18,088 bases of DNA from Azonexus sp. (GTDB taxonomy: Bacteria; Pseudomonadota; Gammaproteobacteria; Burkholderiales; Rhodocyclaceae), in contig JAITWU010000360.1 of NCBI GenBank assembly GCA_031285115.1, forward strand, positions 1 to 18,088. Direction: 5' to 3'. The translations under genes and the position numbers were made by a program. Below the pieces are notes generated by a model. That model was not told the DNA's origin. It made no database searches and saw only the letters and a list, made by a program, of their open reading frames with translations. Positions 16,661 to 18,088 of the stretch are shown here, piece by piece. The first letter of the stretch is position 1; every line of letters starts with the position of its first letter.

Positions 16661-17104
16661 TCAGGATTGGCCGCCCGGCGTTTCGCGGCGCGGGCAGTTT
16701 TCCTTGAGGCAGCGGGCGTAGAGGTGGAGGGCGTGGTCTTCGATGGCGAAGCCGCGCTCGGCGGCGATGGCGTTTTGGCGGCGCTCGATTTCGCCATCGT
16801 AAAACTCTTCGACCCGGCCACAGTCGATGCAGACCAGATGATCGTGATGTTTGCCGTGGTTGATCTCGAACACCGCCTTGCCGGATTCAAAAAAATGCCG
16901 TTCGAGCAGCCCGGCCTGTTCAAACTGCGTCAATACGCGGTAGACGGTAGCCAGCCCAATATCCATGTGCTCGGTGACGAGCAGGCGGTAGATGTCTTCC
17001 GCCGTGAGGTGGCGCTGGGCGCTTTTTTCAAACAGTTCAAGAATTTTGAGGCGCGGAACCGTGGCTTTGAGGCCGATGTTTTTGAGACTTTGCGGATCGC
17101 TCAT
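16661..17104 (-). CDS. fur: Ferric uptake regulator Fur
   Basis: Fur is the Fe2+-dependent dimeric repressor of iron uptake genes. The chosen protein is 147 aa, the usual size. An N-terminal winged helix contains [15 protein letters not shown] (11-25) and the DNA-reading [14 protein letters not shown] (53-66). The dimer domain carries the metal-binding HHDH (86-89), CIDC (92-95) and late C132/C137. A start at 17104 gives proper spacing from GGAAG upstream. The ATG two codons earlier (17110) would sit too close to it. An open frame to 17164 adds residues crossing the bamE promoter side. fur is divergent from bamE, as in many beta- and gammaproteobacteria, and followed by the GDT1-family gene. 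Confidence 0.96.
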   Translation of the reverse strand: MSDPQSLKNIGLKATVPRLKILELFEKSAQRHLTAEDIYRLLVTEHMDIGLATVYRVLTQFEQAGLLERHFFESGKAVFEINHGKHHDHLVCIDCGRVEEFYDGEIERRQNAIAAERGFAIEDHALHLYARCLKENCPRRETPGGQS

Positions 17105-17154
17105 CGTCATGCTTCCAGTGTCAGGCCCGGCACAGGCCGAGGCGGGAATTCGGG

Positions 17155-17160
17155 TATGAT
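17155..17160 (+). promoter_or_regulatory. Candidate -10 box for bamE
   Basis: TATGAT lies 40 bases before the bamE start, within the 96-base gap to fur. No convincing -35 sequence is found 16-18 bases upstream, and no good Fur-box repeat overlaps it. Position and match to the -10 consensus are the only support. Confidence 0.4.
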
Positions 17161-17200
17161 ACAAGGCTTCACAGCCGATTCAAAAACCCCGGAAATTCGC

Positions 17201-17689
17201 ATGTCCCCTATGTCTTCTTGCCTGCTTCGCCTGTTACCGGCTGCCGCCTTGTGTGTGGCGCTCTCCGCCTGCTCGTACAAGCCGGCTTTTATCAACGAAT
17301 ACAAAATCGACATCCAGCAAGGCAACGTCCTGCGGCAAGATATGGTCGCCCAACTGAAGCCGGGGCAAACCAAGGATCAGGTGCGCTTCCTGCTCGGCAC
17401 GCCGCTGGTGACCGACATTTTTCACCAGCAGCGCTGGGATTATGTCTATCACTTCAAAAGCGGCAAAACCGGCGAGATTGAATCGCGGCGGCTGACCCTT
17501 TTGTTTGATGCCGATAACCGTTTGCAGCGGGTCGAAGGCGATGTCACGGCGGCTGGCGAGGATGATCTGACGATGTCCGGGCCGCGCACGCGGGTGGTCG
17601 ATCTCGGCTCGCTGCCCGCCGATGCCGCCCTCCCGGAGAGCGATGGGCCGGGTTTTTTCAGCCGCCTGTGGCAAAAAATCGGATTCTGA
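17201..17689 (+). CDS. bamE: BamE (SmpA/OmlA) outer-membrane assembly lipoprotein
   Basis: BamE is a lipoprotein of the BAM complex, which inserts beta-barrel proteins into the outer membrane. The protein is 162 aa from the ATG at 17201, with a second ATG three codons later. A signal peptide ends in the lipobox LSAC, so C24 is the lipidated cysteine, and the mature protein faces the periplasm. The family core IQQGNVLRQDMVAQLKPG, then DQVRFLLGTPLVTDIFH and RWDYVYHFKSGK, is clearly present. The tail after about residue 120 is longer than in E. coli BamE, ends in GFFSRLWQKIGF and is of unknown role. It is divergent from fur and followed by dapB after 4 bases. Confidence 0.94.
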   Translation: MSPMSSCLLRLLPAAALCVALSACSYKPAFINEYKIDIQQGNVLRQDMVAQLKPGQTKDQVRFLLGTPLVTDIFHQQRWDYVYHFKSGKTGEIESRRLTLLFDADNRLQRVEGDVTAAGEDDLTMSGPRTRVVDLGSLPADAALPESDGPGFFSRLWQKIGF

Positions 17690-17693
17690 AGCC

Positions 17694-18088
17694 ATGAGCC
17701 GAACACGTATTGGAATCACCGGCGCCAGCGGGCGCATGGGCCGGATGTTGATCGAAGCGACCTTGAACGATCAAGAGATGGCGCTCGGCGCGCTGTTCGA
17801 GCAGCCGGGCAATCCTTTTCTCGGTAAAACGGCGGGCGACCTGACCGGGCTGGCGAGTGACATCACGGTCGGCGACGACCTTGCCGCCGGGCTGAAAAAT
17901 ATCGACTGCCTGATCGACTTCACCCGTCCCGCTGGCGCCCTCGCCCACCTCGAACTTTGCCGTCAGGCTGGCGTCGGCATCGTCATCGGCACGACTGGTT
18001 TTGAAGCCGAAGGCAAGGCGGCGATTGCGGCGGCGGCCAAAGAAATTCCCGTCGTTTTCGCGTCCAATATGGCGGTTGGCGTCAATCT
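17694..18088 (+). CDS. dapB: 4-hydroxy-tetrahydrodipicolinate reductase, 5' part
   Basis: DapB reduces hydroxy-tetrahydrodipicolinate with NAD(P)H in the lysine and diaminopimelate pathway, which also supplies peptidoglycan. The window contains the first 131 codons, roughly half of the usual 265-270 aa, and then ends in the gene. The Rossmann motif GASGRMG is at residues 10-16, with DFTRPAG at 75-81, GTTGF at 99-103 and SNMAVGVN at 124-131, all family blocks. The truncation is only the window edge. It starts 4 bases after bamE and is surely in the same transcript. Confidence 0.95.
   Translation, partial: MSRTRIGITGASGRMGRMLIEATLNDQEMALGALFEQPGNPFLGKTAGDLTGLASDITVGDDLAAGLKNIDCLIDFTRPAGALAHLELCRQAGVGIVIGTTGFEAEGKAAIAAAAKEIPVVFASNMAVGVN

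Noticed and set aside
17105..17200. Fur box in the fur-bamE gap
   Set aside because: The only AT-rich part (around TATGATACAA) does not show the repeated GATAAT hexamers expected of a Fur site.
16106..17200. Very long upstream extension of the bamE frame
   Set aside because: The frame is open through fur and the transporter on the opposite strand. The signal peptide and lipobox fix the real start near 17201.

Overview
The window looks like the chromosome of a betaproteobacterium, probably Rhodocyclales or Nitrosomonadales-like. This rests on the high-GC, proteobacterial codon style, a form II RuBisCO with cbbQ/cbbO, and the neighbourhoods hrcA-hemH opposite nadK-recN and fur opposite bamE-dapB. 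The genus cannot be fixed from sequence alone. Coding density is very high. I see no mobile element, CRISPR array, tRNA, rRNA or prophage gene, and no gap between genes exceeds about 250 bases.

Bases 1-6832 form a carbon-fixation module built on two divergent transcripts. Leftward run class I fructose-1,6-bisphosphatase and phosphoribulokinase, which regenerate ribulose-1,5-bisphosphate. Rightward run form II RuBisCO (cbbM) and then cbbQ and cbbO, the AAA+ ATPase and VWA-domain adaptor of the RuBisCO activase. The 252-base gap between the two transcripts is AT-rich and holds strong inverted repeats, which probably include operators for a LysR-type regulator such as CbbR. No cbbR gene is in the window. 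A perfect 11-bp hairpin terminator separates cbbM from cbbQ, which would make RuBisCO much more abundant than its activase.

Bases 6850-9465 hold pmbA (leftward), divergent from darP/yjgA and mog, which overlap. These serve peptide maturation/proteolysis, 50S ribosome assembly and molybdenum cofactor synthesis.

Bases 9534-11632 hold hrcA and hemH as a tight leftward pair. Divergent from them, nadK, recN, a DUF945/YdgA-like membrane-anchored protein and a small HExxH putative metalloprotease run rightward (11748-16049). The last two are the least understood genes here.

Bases 16046-17104 hold fur followed by a GDT1/UPF0016 cation transporter (leftward), a likely metal-homeostasis pair. Divergent from fur are bamE, an outer-membrane assembly lipoprotein, and dapB, which is cut by the window end.

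Most of the window is housekeeping and well-known autotrophy genes. I did not find a clearly new system. The items most worth a second look are the operator architecture between the two cbb transcripts, the DUF945 plus HExxH-protein pair, and the fur-GDT1 pairing.
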